A stretch of 64,000 nt of DNA from assembly GCF_003286085.1 (NCBI RefSeq), contig NW_020825346.1:682001-746000 (forward strand), in the 5' to 3' direction. A program made the position numbers and the translations under genes. The notes below the pieces were generated by a model. It saw only the letters and a list, made by a program, of their open reading frames with translations. It searched no databases and was not told where the DNA came from. Numbering within the stretch: position 1 is the first letter of the stretch; each line of letters opens with the position of its first letter. Shown in pieces: positions 39,590 to 51,310 of the stretch. The stretch is from Drosophila persimilis (Eukaryota > Arthropoda > Insecta > Diptera > Drosophilidae).

Positions 39590-39656
39590 GGCCCCAAACG
39601 GAATCTGATCGGAAGGAGGGAGCCCTACGGTCATGCATTGCCACAAAAACACGATA

Positions 39657-39662
39657 AATAAA
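39657..39662 (+). terminator. Poly(A) signal of the MCRS1-like gene
   Basis: A canonical AATAAA begins 68 bp after the TAA stop that ends the FHA-domain protein. It gives a short 3'UTR. AT-rich sequence follows at once. Confidence 0.7.
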
Positions 39663-39671
39663 GAAGCTAAA

Positions 39672-40400
39672 ATCAAATAAAATAATATGAAAATGTATAC
39701 CAATTATTGAATATATATTTCATGTTTGAAAGACAAAATATACTTCCTACAAATTTAATTGATTTTAAAACGTTTTATTTTTATTTTTAGATTGAATATT
39801 TAAAATAAAATAATATGAAAACATATATTAATGGAAATATAATTCATATATAAAAGAGAAATATATTTCCAATAATTGATTCAATTTATTTTATTTTTTG
39901 TTTTTTTTTTCGACTGAATATTTAAAATAAATAAAATACAATAATATAAAAATATATATTAATTGAAATATATTTGATATTTAAACGCAAAATAATATTT
40001 CTACAAATTGAATTATTTTTTTTTAATAAAATGTTTATATTTTTATTTTTAGATAAAATATTTAAAACAAAAAAAATATAAAAAAATATATACCTATTAT
40101 TGAAATATATTCCATATTTAAGGGAAATAAAAAATATATTTCCGACAAATTGAATTGATTTTTTTATATTAAAATATATTTCATATTTAAAAGAAAATTA
40201 AAAATTTTATTTATTTATATATTTTAAAAGTTTTACTTTTATTTTTATATTAAATATTTAAAATAAAATAATATGAAAATAAATACCAATTATTCTAATT
40301 TTTTATATATTAAAAATGTAATATATTTCGTACAAATTTAATTTATACTACTTATTTAAAAATATTTGACTATTATTTTTAGATCAAATATTTAATTATT
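39672..40400 (+). repeat. AT-rich degenerate tandem repeat downstream of the MCRS1-like gene
   Basis: Text of the type TAAAATAAAATAATATGAAA recurs near 39672, 39798, 39920, 40060 and 40258. Each time it is followed by ATATATTTCATATTTAAAAG-like and ACAAATTTAATTGATT-like text. The period is roughly 120-200 bp. The block is almost pure A/T and non-coding. Confidence 0.6.
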
Positions 40401-40625
40401 GAATACATTCCAGTAGAAATCAAAGTGCATTCTGTTTATTGCTCAATTTGTATGCCGTTTTTCGCTGAGGGTGGCATCAGCACACACACACACACACACA
40501 TCAGTCAAGGATAGATTTAACCCCCCCCCCCTGGGGTCTGGCCTGGAACTATCATTAGCATCACACAAAAACAACAACAACGAGGGGGAACGTTGTGAGT
40601 TGCTGCGGACACCGCAACTCTACGG

Positions 40626-41710
40626 TTATACCCGATACTAAGTCAGTATGGCTCTCCTCCGGCAGACGCCGCTAATATTTAACGACACGACAAAGAGTGC
40701 GTGCGAGAGAGACAGAAAATCAGTCTGAGCGTGACGTCGGGCGCTGCGTAGCCAGTGCAAATTGATTTGCTCCTTTTGGCTATGAAAATGATCTGATCTG
40801 ATCCAGATTCAGCAATCTGATAGATATGGTCATTCTCTATGATTCTGCGTTTTTAGTTTTCTCAAATCTGCAATATTGTGGATGCAACAGATTTTCGTCC
40901 TTTGTGGGGGCGGATGGGGGTGGGGCGAAATTCTGAGATATACGTTTTATAGTGACATCTTAAAGGAGTGTGTGTACCAAATTTGGTTACTCTAGCCTTA
41001 ATAGTCTCTGAGATTTGTGGTTGCCTCAGATTTTCGTCCTTTGCGGGGGCGGAAGGGGGTGTGGCGAAATTTGGGCAGGAAACGGTCAAGGTCCGATATC
41101 ACAGGAGTGTGGATACCAAATTTGGTTGCTCTGGCTTTTATAGGTTCTGAGATCCTTGAACTCATATTTTGCAATTGGCAAAACCGACCATGAAACCTGT
41201 GTGTTAGAGTGAGACAGAGCGAGAAAAAGTGAAATTGTTCTCGTGATTCTGGCTATAATAATTATACGATCTGGTTCAGATTTTGCACTCTAGAAGATAT
41301 AGTCATCTTCTACGATTCTGCGTTTTTAGTTTTCTCGTATCGTCAAAATTGTGGATGCCACAGATTTTCGCCCTTTGTGGGGGCGGAAGTGGGCGGGGCA
41401 AAGTTTTGAAATATTTTTGGAGCAGTGACATATCACAGAAGTCTGGATCCAAAACATCGTTGCTCTAGCTCTTATAGTCTTTGAGCATTAGGCGCTGAAG
41501 GGGACGGACAGACGGACAGACGGACAGACGGACAGACGGACGGACGGACAGACGGACAGACAGACATGGCTCAATCGACTCGGCTATTGATGCTGATCAA
41601 GAATATATATACTTTATGGGGTCGGAAACGATTCCTTCTGGACGTTACACACATCCACTTTTACCACAAATCTAATATACCCCAATACTCATTTTGAGTA
41701 TCGGGTATAA
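40626..41710. mobile_element. DINE-1/INE-1-type (mini-me, SGM-like) non-autonomous Helitron-like element
   Basis: This is a 1,085-bp element bounded by a perfect 14-bp inverted pair: TTATACCCGATACT at 40626-40639 and AGTATCGGGTATAA at 41697-41710. Near the right end is a long GGAC/GACA tetranucleotide run (41502-41567). After it comes the family-typical tail: CTCGGCTATTGATGCTGATC, then AAGAATATATATACTTTATG and GGGTCGGAAACG. Internal modules repeat about three times, each with CAGATTTTCGYCCTTTGYGG followed by GGGGCGGA and a TACCAAATTTGG-type stretch. It encodes no protein, and mobilisation would depend on an autonomous element elsewhere. The near-perfect ends suggest a fairly young copy. The family call comes from recognised sequence features, not from a database match. 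Confidence 0.82.
41502..41567 (+). repeat. GGAC/GACA tetranucleotide run inside the DINE-1-type element
   Basis: Repeated GGACAGAC and GGACGGAC units form the proto-microsatellite core that is characteristic of mini-me/DINE elements (GTCY on the other strand). Its length varies between copies in this family. Confidence 0.8.
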
Positions 41711-42280
41711 AAAGTTTGCTTTGTCTTTTGGCTTCCCTTCCACTTGGCTTCGTTTTCGTTTTCGTTGCGTTGCGTTGCTTCTTTCTTCGCTTTGATTAAA
41801 TGTTGCCAACGACAACCGTCGCCGTTGCAAATCATCAGCTCTTTTTCGTCCCCCCCACACCCCCGCCAATTTGTGGCGCGTCATCGTCTTGCTCCAAAGC
41901 AAAAGAAAGAGAGAGAAAAAGCACGCAAAATTCTCCCAAAACGAACGGATGTGGAAGCCAAAAAGTAAAAGAAAAAAAAATGAAATGAAAGAATTGAGCT
42001 GTATTCTAGCCCTATTCCTCTTTATCTCCGTCCCTCTTCAATTTTCCCCCTTCCTGCCATCCACCATCCGGCTTGTTGCATTTCACCAAGAGATCTCCCT
42101 CTCTCCCTCTCTCTCTCTGTCTCTCTTTCTCGATCGGGGGAGTACTGCCCATAAAGGGAATTTCTTCATTGATTTTGGGTACATTTTTTTGGTTGGGTTT
42201 TATAATTATTCGATTTATTTTATGCACACCCACACACACAGAGGTTATTGCAGGCATATACATACATATGTATCCACACA

Positions 42281-42475
42281 GCTTATTTCATACACCTACA
42301 AATATTCAACACACAGCCTAATACATACATCTATATCCAACAGAGACAGCTTATTACATACCCGTATGTATAAAAAAAAAACACACACACTCACAGCTTA
42401 TTTCATACAAAAAAAAACAGCTAATTACATACAACGCCCAGCTTATTTCATACACCGACAGCTTGTTAAATGCAG
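42281..42475 (+). repeat. Scattered CAGCTTATTTCATAC repeats
   Basis: At least five copies of CAGCTTATTTCATAC, CAGCTTATTACATAC or CAGCTAATTACATAC occur with irregular 30-60-bp spacing, separated by CA-rich and A-rich text. Confidence 0.65.
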
Positions 42476-42959
42476 TAAAAGCGCGTATTGGCAGAACTAA
42501 AAACTACAAAAATATATAAACATTATTTATGGCAAATATTCAGACAACATCCGATGAGGCAGGGGCGGCGCCTCTTACTTATAATTCGGGGTATAATATT
42601 TGTAAATCCTAGTCCCAAAAATGGATAAAATTAATTGAAATATCATATATTTAAATTCCGTTATTTTCCAGCTTTATCGTTTCAGATTTCATTCTTGTTT
42701 CGATTCCAATTGAAAGTCATAGAAAATGATGCTCCCCCGCTCCCAAAAAAAAAGAAGAAAAAAAATAACAAGTTAAATGAACGACAATTACGATTACTTA
42801 AACGATTCCATGAAATATAAACGATAAACGAGAAATTCCCTTTCGTAATCTTCGATTGGTGGCGACTCCGAGTGGGAGAGAGGGGGGCGAGTGGGGTGGG
42901 GCGATAAGACCGCCAGCAGGTGTGGGCCGACGAAAACGAAAGTCCAAAAACTGTCCCCC

Positions 42960-42960
<1 letters not shown>

Positions 42961-42994
<34 letters not shown>
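42961..42994. repeat. Homopolymer C tract, 34 bp
   Basis: This is an uninterrupted run of 34 C, preceded by a shorter C5T. The other strand is poly-G and could form quadruplex structure. The exact length is likely to be uncertain in sequencing. Confidence 0.9.
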
Positions 42995-42998
<4 letters not shown>

Positions 42999-44214
42999 GG
43001 CCACAGATAAGGAACTGCAATATTATGGACTTTTGTTGACTTTTCATAGAGTTTTGCCCCGCGGCTGCCCCAACGATTTACTTTCAAGAAATCACTTCCA
43101 TTCCATCTGTGTGCTCAGCGAATTGATAGATAAGGAATCAGGCATACAACAGGGGACGGGGGCCGGGGGGCGAGGGGTGGGGGGGTGGCATGGGGCGACA
43201 GACAAACAAATTACAAACAAATTGTCAGCGTCGTTGCTTCATCGATGGCAGGGCTCCCTCTTAGAGAAGTTCCCCAAGAAAATTATTTCCTTCTTATCGG
43301 TTTTTCAGGTCGCGACAGCCAGAGGTCAAAACACTCCATTGATACCCTGTATAAACATTGGATACATATGTACACCTGTGGGGGGTTTTCGGGCATTGCT
43401 TCTTGAGGATCCTCTTTCCGGTATCCTCTCCCCTCAGAAGACGGGCAGTGCTTCTAGAGCATCCTCTACCTTTTATGATCTTCCCCCAAAGAGTGCCGCA
43501 GCTCCTTCTACTTCCCCCAAAGAGTGCCACAAAAGAGTGGTAAACTTTTTTCTTCATTTTTGAGTGCAGTTTTTCCTTCTTTTGAGTTGATAGCATAATA
43601 ATTTTCGTGTTTTTTTTTCGCTACTTACATGAGAAAAAGTTTTTGGCTTTTTTTCTTGTGTGTTGTTCTCTCCCTCTCTCTCTCTCTCGCTTACTCTCGT
43701 TCCTGCTTTATCGCAGACGACACGTAATTTTGGCGGCGAAAATGTTTTTGTAAATTGTTTAAAATGCAACCTTGTGCATGATTAAGCACATTTTCACTGG
43801 CATTTTCATAGTTGGCACTTTTTATTTGAAGAGGTTTTTTTTTAAGTGAAAATAAAAGCAATGGAATTTTTCATTAATATTACAGGAAATATTTAATAGC
43901 AGATTGCACACTCAATCATTCATTCAGCGCACTCAATCACCACTCGATTCAATAAAAATTGTTGTTGCCATGACAACTGCTGCCGGCGGCGCTGACGCTG
44001 CCGCTCTTGCATTTCCACTGTCACTGGCCCTATGCAAATAAAATGAAAAATTCATTCGAGCGTTTCAACGAACAAAAAAAAAAATCGACCAAAATACTTT
44101 CAAAATTGTTTTTTTCTTCTCTTAAGGGCTTTTGAGAGCTGAAAGAGTTGCTATTGCGTTTTAAGAGCGTTTTGACAGCGTTAAAAACCGCATATAAAAG
44201 GCTGTCCGAGTGCA

Positions 44215-44590
44215 TTTGAAGCGACTTTTGCAGCCCCAGCGATTCTTTAGCGGCTTTTGCAGCCTTAACATTTCTAGAGGAATGAAAAACGATTTTGCAG
44301 CCTTAAACTTTTGCAGGACCGAACATCGCTTTAGTGTCTTTTTGGAGAGTTTTTACTGCTTTAATTTGAAGAATATAAAGAATCGCTTAAGCGTTTTGTT
44401 GGCGACTTTGGAAGCATTAAATTCAGGTATTCAGGACTTTTACTGCCTCAAATTCTAGCCTCTGCGACTTTTGCAGCCCCTAATTCTAGCCACTGCGACT
44501 TTTGCAGCATCAAATTCTAGCCTCTGCGACTTTTGCAGCCCCAAATTCTAGTACCAATCGCACACTAGCGACTTTTGCCGCCTCTGAAGA
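44215..44590 (+). repeat. 31-bp repeats with CTGCGACTTTTGCAGC core
   Basis: Three clear 31-bp units (44459-44551) read TCTGCGACTTTTGCAGCCCC and TAATTCTAGCC. Older diverged copies (GCGACTTTTGCAGCCCCAGC, GGCTTTTGCAGCC) begin at about 44220. The core holds a small self-complementary element (CTGC...GCAG). Confidence 0.72.
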
Positions 44591-45338
44591 GCAGCATAAG
44601 AACCGCTAACTGTCTAACTGCATTTTGCATGTGTTTGTGTGGTTTTTTTTTTGTTGTTGCTTGCTTTCCCGATATCTCATGTGTTTTCTTCATTTACAGT
44701 TAATACAAATTTGCCGCAAGTGGTCCAGCGTTTCCCCCTGTCCATCCGCAGTAAAAAAAAACACAACAGCAACTTCTCTCTCATTCTCTCTCTCTCTCCC
44801 CCCTCGTTGTGCACCATTAAACTGTTGGCAAGTGAAGAGGAAAGAAGAGATGTGGCGAAAGGGTAGGAAAAGCGAGTGGGGAGAGGGGTGTTGCACATGT
44901 TGGCACTTCCCTCTCATCTACAGACCCTAAAGTGTTGTCACATTTGTTGTTGAAAATTGATTTGCTAATGATCCCCTCGCATGGGGAGAGCTAGAGGGAG
45001 AGGGCACAAAGAGTGCCCCCAGAGGATATTAAGTTCCGATACACTAGCACATACATATCTATTTGTGGCCTATACGAAAATACTTATTATGAATATGAAG
45101 AAATGTTGTCTCCCTCTGAAGGGGCTCTGATTTTTCCAAGGAAACTCGAAAAGTAAAGCTTTTGGGAATATTCCAAAACGAATAAATTTCCAAGAAAGAA
45201 TGTGGTTGATAATTGCACACAAAATAAAGCCCAAATATGTGGATAAAATGGCTAATATAGTACTCTTGAAGAGCACCCTCTCAAACAAAGGAATTCCCAA
45301 ATCGCACAGCCACAGAGCACAAAAGTGTAACCATATAT

Positions 45339-45360
45339 GGGGGGGGGGGGGGGGGGGGGG
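45339..45360. repeat. Homopolymer G tract, 22 bp
   Basis: Uninterrupted G run following CCATATAT. Further, shorter runs of the same kind are at 49186-49202 (17 G) and 5101-5112 (12 G). Confidence 0.9.
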
Positions 45361-48300
45361 ATCTTTTTTGTTCTCGCGCCCAAAGATAGTTGCGATAATT
45401 CCGAAGAATCTTTGACTGACTCGGAGGTGAGTCAGTGCCGTGCCTCCCCCCACCGGCCCCACCGTCCCCGCCGAACAATGTACGACACACATTCCGCCGC
45501 GGGCCAGCGAGCACACAAAATAATAACAACAAATAAATGAAAAATGAACCAAAAGAAATCCTAAACGACGAAACGTTTTTTGTAGCTTCATTTGCATTTA
45601 TTGCGAAAATTCGTGTGCTGCAAAATGGAAACTGAAACCAAAACAAACATCAAGAGAGAAATAGTTGAAATTGCGACTCAAGGGGTACCCTTTGTTTGGA
45701 TATCAATCCAAGATTGAAAGATTGATTGGAGGACATTCCCTGGGAGCCTCAACGTGCACTCATATACCCCAACAGGGAACAAACATACAGGGTATCGTAA
45801 AATACAAAAACCGCTTCGAGCAGCGCCAAACACAAACGAAAACACAAACAAAACAGCGGCAGCAGCAGCGGCAGCGTAGCAAAAGCCGCGTTTTGCCCAT
45901 TTTTGTTGTTATTTTCATCCTCTACTTCTTTTGCTTTTCTTTGATATTATGTTTATTTTTCTTTTTACATTTTGAAGAGAATTCAAATAAAATAAATGCT
46001 CCACACACACACACATACACGCATAGAAACGAAAAGCTTTTTTAATCATAAAATAATTAAAAATTGAGTTTTTATTTGGCATTTAGTTTGTTGTTGGTTT
46101 TTGACTGGGTTCCCTTATCGTTTGCTTCTTGCACTCATATACACACACACACACTGGCGCATTAAAAGACACAAACACATGTTAACAAATAACAATAACA
46201 AAAAGAATAGCAAAAAAAATGCCGCGCACGAGACTTACAACACAAAATTCGCGAAATCGCATCGAAAATTGAGCGTAGAAACCGCGCGGACGAACGAACC
46301 GAACGAATCGACGGCGCAAAAGAGACAGTGGCAGCGACAGCGACAGCGGCAGCGACATGGCAAAGCCCCATAGCAGCAGCAGCAGCCCCAAAAGCGGGAG
46401 AACCCAGGCGTAAGGGAGTAAGCACAGCCGGTTGGCTGAATCTGAAGCTCTCTCAAGCGCAGGGCACATTGATGATAGGTAAGGCAGTGCAAGAGAGCTC
46501 ACCGTTTCGTTAACGATTTCAGTGACACGACATTTACACATGTACATGATAATGCGCTTGTGTTGAGTCTTCCGCAGAAAACTCAAAAGAAAAGCGGAGA
46601 ACGGCTAAAGCCCTACCATTTATTTCTCGGATAGTAGACATTAAAAAAGGTGATAGCACTGCAGACCATACAAAAGTGTCATATGGATACCTAACCTTCG
46701 TTTTAGTATACCCTGCTCTCTAGTATGCTTACGCTCTCTTTCTCTCTCTGAGTTGACCGCTCTCTGGTTATCGCTATCTCTGTCTCTCTCGCGCTACGTG
46801 TGCTGTGTGGGCCGTCGCACAGTGGGTGAAGTAATTATCTTTGAATGCATGTAATATACGCATCTGATGGAGAATTCCAAGGCTTTCGAAAATGAAAACT
46901 TTAAGGAAATCAAATTTTTAGTGGAATGTACGCATCAATTGCTTTATTTCTATGCGCATACTCCCATCTTTTAGGTAAAGAAAAGGTAAACATTCTAGTC
47001 CCATTCAGAAGTGGTTAATTTAGCAAGTTGCCATGGCCGAAGGCTCCACTGTGCGGCACTGAAACATGTGGTGCGCCTCTGTTGATGCTGTCGATGTGGA
47101 ACGAGTTTGCTGGCGCTGCGTTGGCAGTGGATGCTGCCCACATATACAGTTACAGCATAAAGCTGTGGACTCCGCGACTGCATGCAAGTAAATTGCGCAA
47201 ATGAAGGGGGGGGGGCTTCACAGCGGAAAGAAACATGTGGACTGTGTGTGTGTGAGAGAGAGGGAGAGAGAGATCGCATTGCGGTTTGATCAGAATCACA
47301 AACAAAAACAAAACAAAACAAAAAACACAGCAGCAGCAACAAAGCTGTTGCATTGTTTTTGGTCAACTGCAATGCAGGCCTCAAGCCACATATGTAGCCC
47401 TCCCCCACCCATAATTTTCGACAGCAGCCACATTAAACGCGGCATCCACACACAACTATTAACAGACGCACTGCAAACGCACCCAAAAACAGTGACAGAG
47501 GCAGAGCGCATTGATGACTGTTACGAATGAGGGGGTGTGGGGTGTGTGCAAGAAAACGAAGAAGTCTGTGTGTGTGTGTGTATTAAAAGAAGAAGCAAAA
47601 GAGGGACAGGCAGGCCACAAGCAAGGCGAGGCCGCGCGATCGGTGCGGTACTTCACCTTTCTGCCTCGACCCCCTTTTACATTGCTTGACGACTCGCTTG
47701 GATCCCATGCATTTTTATGCGTACACTGTTGAACAAACCTTTTTTTGCTGTGTACTGCATTTTATAGCATCCACTTTAGTTTGCTCTTTAAATGTTCACT
47801 CGTTTTGTATGTTGTTGAGTGTAACGAATGCAGCGACGTCGCTGTCGTTGGCCAAAAAGCTCAACGAAGCGTGTGCGAGGGGGCGCGCCAGAGCAAGAGA
47901 GAAGACAAGAGAACGAGCGAGCGACAAAACAAAGAGAGCAACACAACAGAGCCGATCGCCAGCTTGCCAAGGAAGTGGAACGTATTTCTGTTCGCCTGTG
48001 TGTGCATGTGTGTGTGTGTTTGTGTGTGGGCATTGTCATGGCAACTTGAACGTGGGAGAGCCCTACGCATTCCCCGCCACCCACCCCCGCGCAAAGCTAA
48101 GCAAAAGTTGCTTTCTGTTGTTGTTATACACTGACAGAGGCGATATTAGCTTTTGATGGCTTTTGGAATTCTTATACCACATCGACTTGCCATTGGACTC
48201 GCAAGGGTATCAACAGCCTCGACCATCTTCCTGCCAGCCTTTCGTGTGTCTTGATCGTTTTGTTTTTATTGTTGCTCCGCCGCCTTTGTTTTTCGCTTCG

Positions 48301-49829
48301 TCGATGCTGGCCCACTGTTCTTCTTGTTCTTTCTCTTGTTGCGGTATTCTTTTACATTGAAGCATGGCCTCGACCGATCAAGCAGGTTGCGGGGAAGCAG
48401 AGCGAGAGAGTGGGATGGGTTGCTAGTGGGAGAGAGAGAGCGCTGAGATACACCAGCTGTGGAAGGGAGAGATCGACCAGCTGTTGCTTTTGCTTTTGCT
48501 TTTGCTTTTCTTGTGTTTTGTTTTTTGGTTTTTTTCTGACTGCAGGGCGTAGGGGCAGGAATGTTTTGTCCCGCATCCTTTTCCCAGTTGACAAATTGCG
48601 CAATCGCATTCCGTGGTGGGTTTTTGCGACAAATAAATCAGAATTAATGCTCGCACAATTATTAATTAATATAATGAATGAGCTTTTGAGCACAGCTTTC
48701 TGCTTAGACAGATGTTTTTGGCAGTGGGTGGGGGGTAAAAGGCTTTGCTTAAATTATAATTTGCAAGACAGAAAAGATGAGAAAGAGAGAGAGAGAGGTT
48801 TAATAGGTTTGCCAGTCACGTGTCAACGTGGCATGCGAAAATGCAATGGAAGAACTAAGGGGCATGAGCAGCACACGGTTTATGCCGTTATGCGACCCCA
48901 ACATAAATTGAAAAACTATCGACAGGCTCTCTATCTCTCTCTCCTCACACTCCTTCGACTATGAATCGAATCTCCATCCCTGGAGGCATTATCACCAGGC
49001 GATAAATATTTATATGGAAATGTAATGGCTGTAACCGCCCTCCCCCCCTCCCCCCGACTACCCCTTATTCCACGGCCAGTGTCCCACGGCCTTCGTTGTG
49101 CAATTAATGTCACCACATCCTTTGGGCCTTATTAATGTCCTTCGGTCTTCGCTCTCTGCCTCTCGCTCGCTGCCAGGAGGGTGGAGGGGGGGGGGGGGGG
49201 GGTTTGATTCGGTTCCAGGGGTTGGCTATTAATGTTTGGGTATCCCCATGCCTCTCCCACCTCCAGCATGGCCGGTAAAAACAATTAATTTGCCCATAAT
49301 GCAATTTATATCGGTTTCTGTTCTGCGTTTCCCGGGGGGGTTTTCCATGGGACACGCATTCCATCTCCATCTCCATCTCCCACTCCCTCTCCCTTCTTCC
49401 GACGGCTTTGACTTGGGCTTTTAGACCACATAATGTGCATATTTCTGGGGTTTGCGTTTCTGGTTTTTGGTTTTTAAGGCCAAATGATTAATTATTAACA
49501 GCAGCAACAACAGCAACACCAAATGAGAGCGACGATTCTGGAGGAGAACAATTGCAGAAGCAAATGCCACCGCAAAGATATTTTAATGGCCATGAAATGG
49601 TCGGTCACCAAAAGAGGCAATAGAAATGGCATGCCCCCGTGAGGCATTGTTGTGCATTTCGGTTTGTGCACCAAATATTATGCTCATTAAGCGCTTTTAT
49701 CGCATGTCGCTTTTATCGCGCCATGCGGCAGCGCCTCTCGGTCTCTGCCTGGGGATTCATACAATTGTGCTGTTCAATTCCTTATTTAGGGAACTTTTTA
49801 TGTTAGATTTTTACTAAGTTTTAAAGTAT

Positions 49830-50125
49830 TTTCTAGTATTTTTTGGTATTTTTATGGTATTTATTGAGTAGTTTATGGTATCTTAAAGGTGCCATTGGTA
49901 TTTATTGTATTTATGTAGGTATATTATTGTGCTTTTCAATATATTCTGTTTATTTATGGTATTTTTATGTATTTATTCTGGTATTTAAATGTATTTTCTA
50001 GTAATTTTTGTGTGCTTTCTGGTATTTATTGGGTAGTTTTTGGTATCTTTAAGGTGCCATTGGTATTTATTGTATTTATGTAGGTATTTTATTGTACTTT
50101 TTATTATATTCTGGTTATATATATT
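49830..50125 (+). repeat. 165-bp direct duplication in T-rich sequence
   Basis: AAGGTGCCATTGGTATTTAT followed by TGTATTTATGTAGGTAT starts at 49886 and again at 50051. The flanks also match (TTATTGAGTAGTTTATGG against TTATTGGGTAGTTTTTGG), giving a two-copy tandem of period 165. GTATTT repeats lie throughout. Confidence 0.82.
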
Positions 50126-50854
50126 TATTCTGGTATTTTCACCCTGGTCTTTGATAAACTCTCCATAAAATTCGCTTCTGAACATCTGAAACTTTTTTGC
50201 CAAGAATTGGTACCTAAAATCCTAATCAATCATACTTGGAGGAGTAAAAAGATAGGTATAAAAGTCAAAACAAAATGTTTAATCCAATTAAATCAAATTG
50301 CAAATTAAATCGTTTCAATGGGGCGGATAAAGTAGTGGAGGAATTGCAGCCCGCCTCCATTCGCTTGCGGTCTGTAGAGATTCCAGACCAAAGTTCACAT
50401 CTGCACTTGAGTTTGCCTTTTTCTGACATAATTGGGCAGGCAGCTTCCCGGCCTCCCGCCCCCCCACGTCCGGCGATGACAAGAGCCCACCACCCACCAC
50501 GCCCGCATGCGGCATGGAAGAGCTGCCAGACGCACTGGAGACTCCACTCCCACTCCACACTCCACCCTCTGGCAGCATATTCTCGTATTGTAAACAAACT
50601 GTCAAATCGGAGAACCGAGAAACGAGAAATGTTTGGAAAGCAACAAAAGAAATAAGGAAAATGTCTGTGTGTATATAACTCGAGGCGAATCTTGAGGAAA
50701 ATCCAAAAATCCGACTGCACTTGTCATACAAGATGATGCCTGCAACATGGACACACATGAACAAACAGTGTGTGTCTCCCAAATGGGAGTGAAAAGATAA
50801 GGCAGTGGATAACAAGAGAATGATGGGGGGATATCCAATGAGCCGATCTCTGAC

Positions 50855-51310
50855 TTATCGATAATTAAACGATAAACGATAGCCCGCATCATTTTGGATA
50901 TGGAAATAGTCATTTAAATCGAAATGGAAAACATTCTTTAATTATTTGAATATCCCAACGAATGCGGACATTTGTTGTTCGATAATTAATCGATAGTTTA
51001 ATACATCATTTACGTAAAAAGAATTGATATAATCTGTGAATTTATTTCACTTCACTTTAATCGATGTTAGCCACTGAGCTTCTATTTTGGTGGCTCCTTA
51101 ACCAATAAGTGATAAATTAATAGATAGACAGTTTTTATCGATCACTTACGTACAATCAGTATTCGCTTGATCGATAACCGATTATTTGAGCTGAAACGCA
51201 ATCGATTACCGTCCGATAAACGCACGATATCACTGTAAATTCGATACACTTTTCGATTTCTTTTAGCTTCAGCGAATCCCTTTCGATTCACCTTATCCAC
51301 CGATAGACCC
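50855..51310. promoter_or_regulatory. Cluster of CGATA/ATCGAT motifs (DREF/BEAF-type)
   Basis: At least twelve CGATA or ATCGAT words occur in about 450 bp, among them TTATCGATAA, ATTAATCGATAG, TTTATCGATCAC, TGATCGATAACCGAT and GTCCGATAAACG. The DRE core is TATCGATA, and BEAF-32 binds CGATA clusters at promoters and domain boundaries. No gene start is visible beside it, so a boundary or enhancer role is inference. Confidence 0.4.

Noticed and set aside
38486..39597. Long frames (223-259 codons) in other phases and on the minus strand over the MCRS1-like gene
   Set aside because: They are shadows of a GC-rich coding region; only the 379-codon frame carries the FHA and MCRS_N signatures.
42856..43563. 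235-codon plus-strand frame
   Set aside because: It runs through the 34-bp poly-C tract as poly-Pro and has no recognisable domain.
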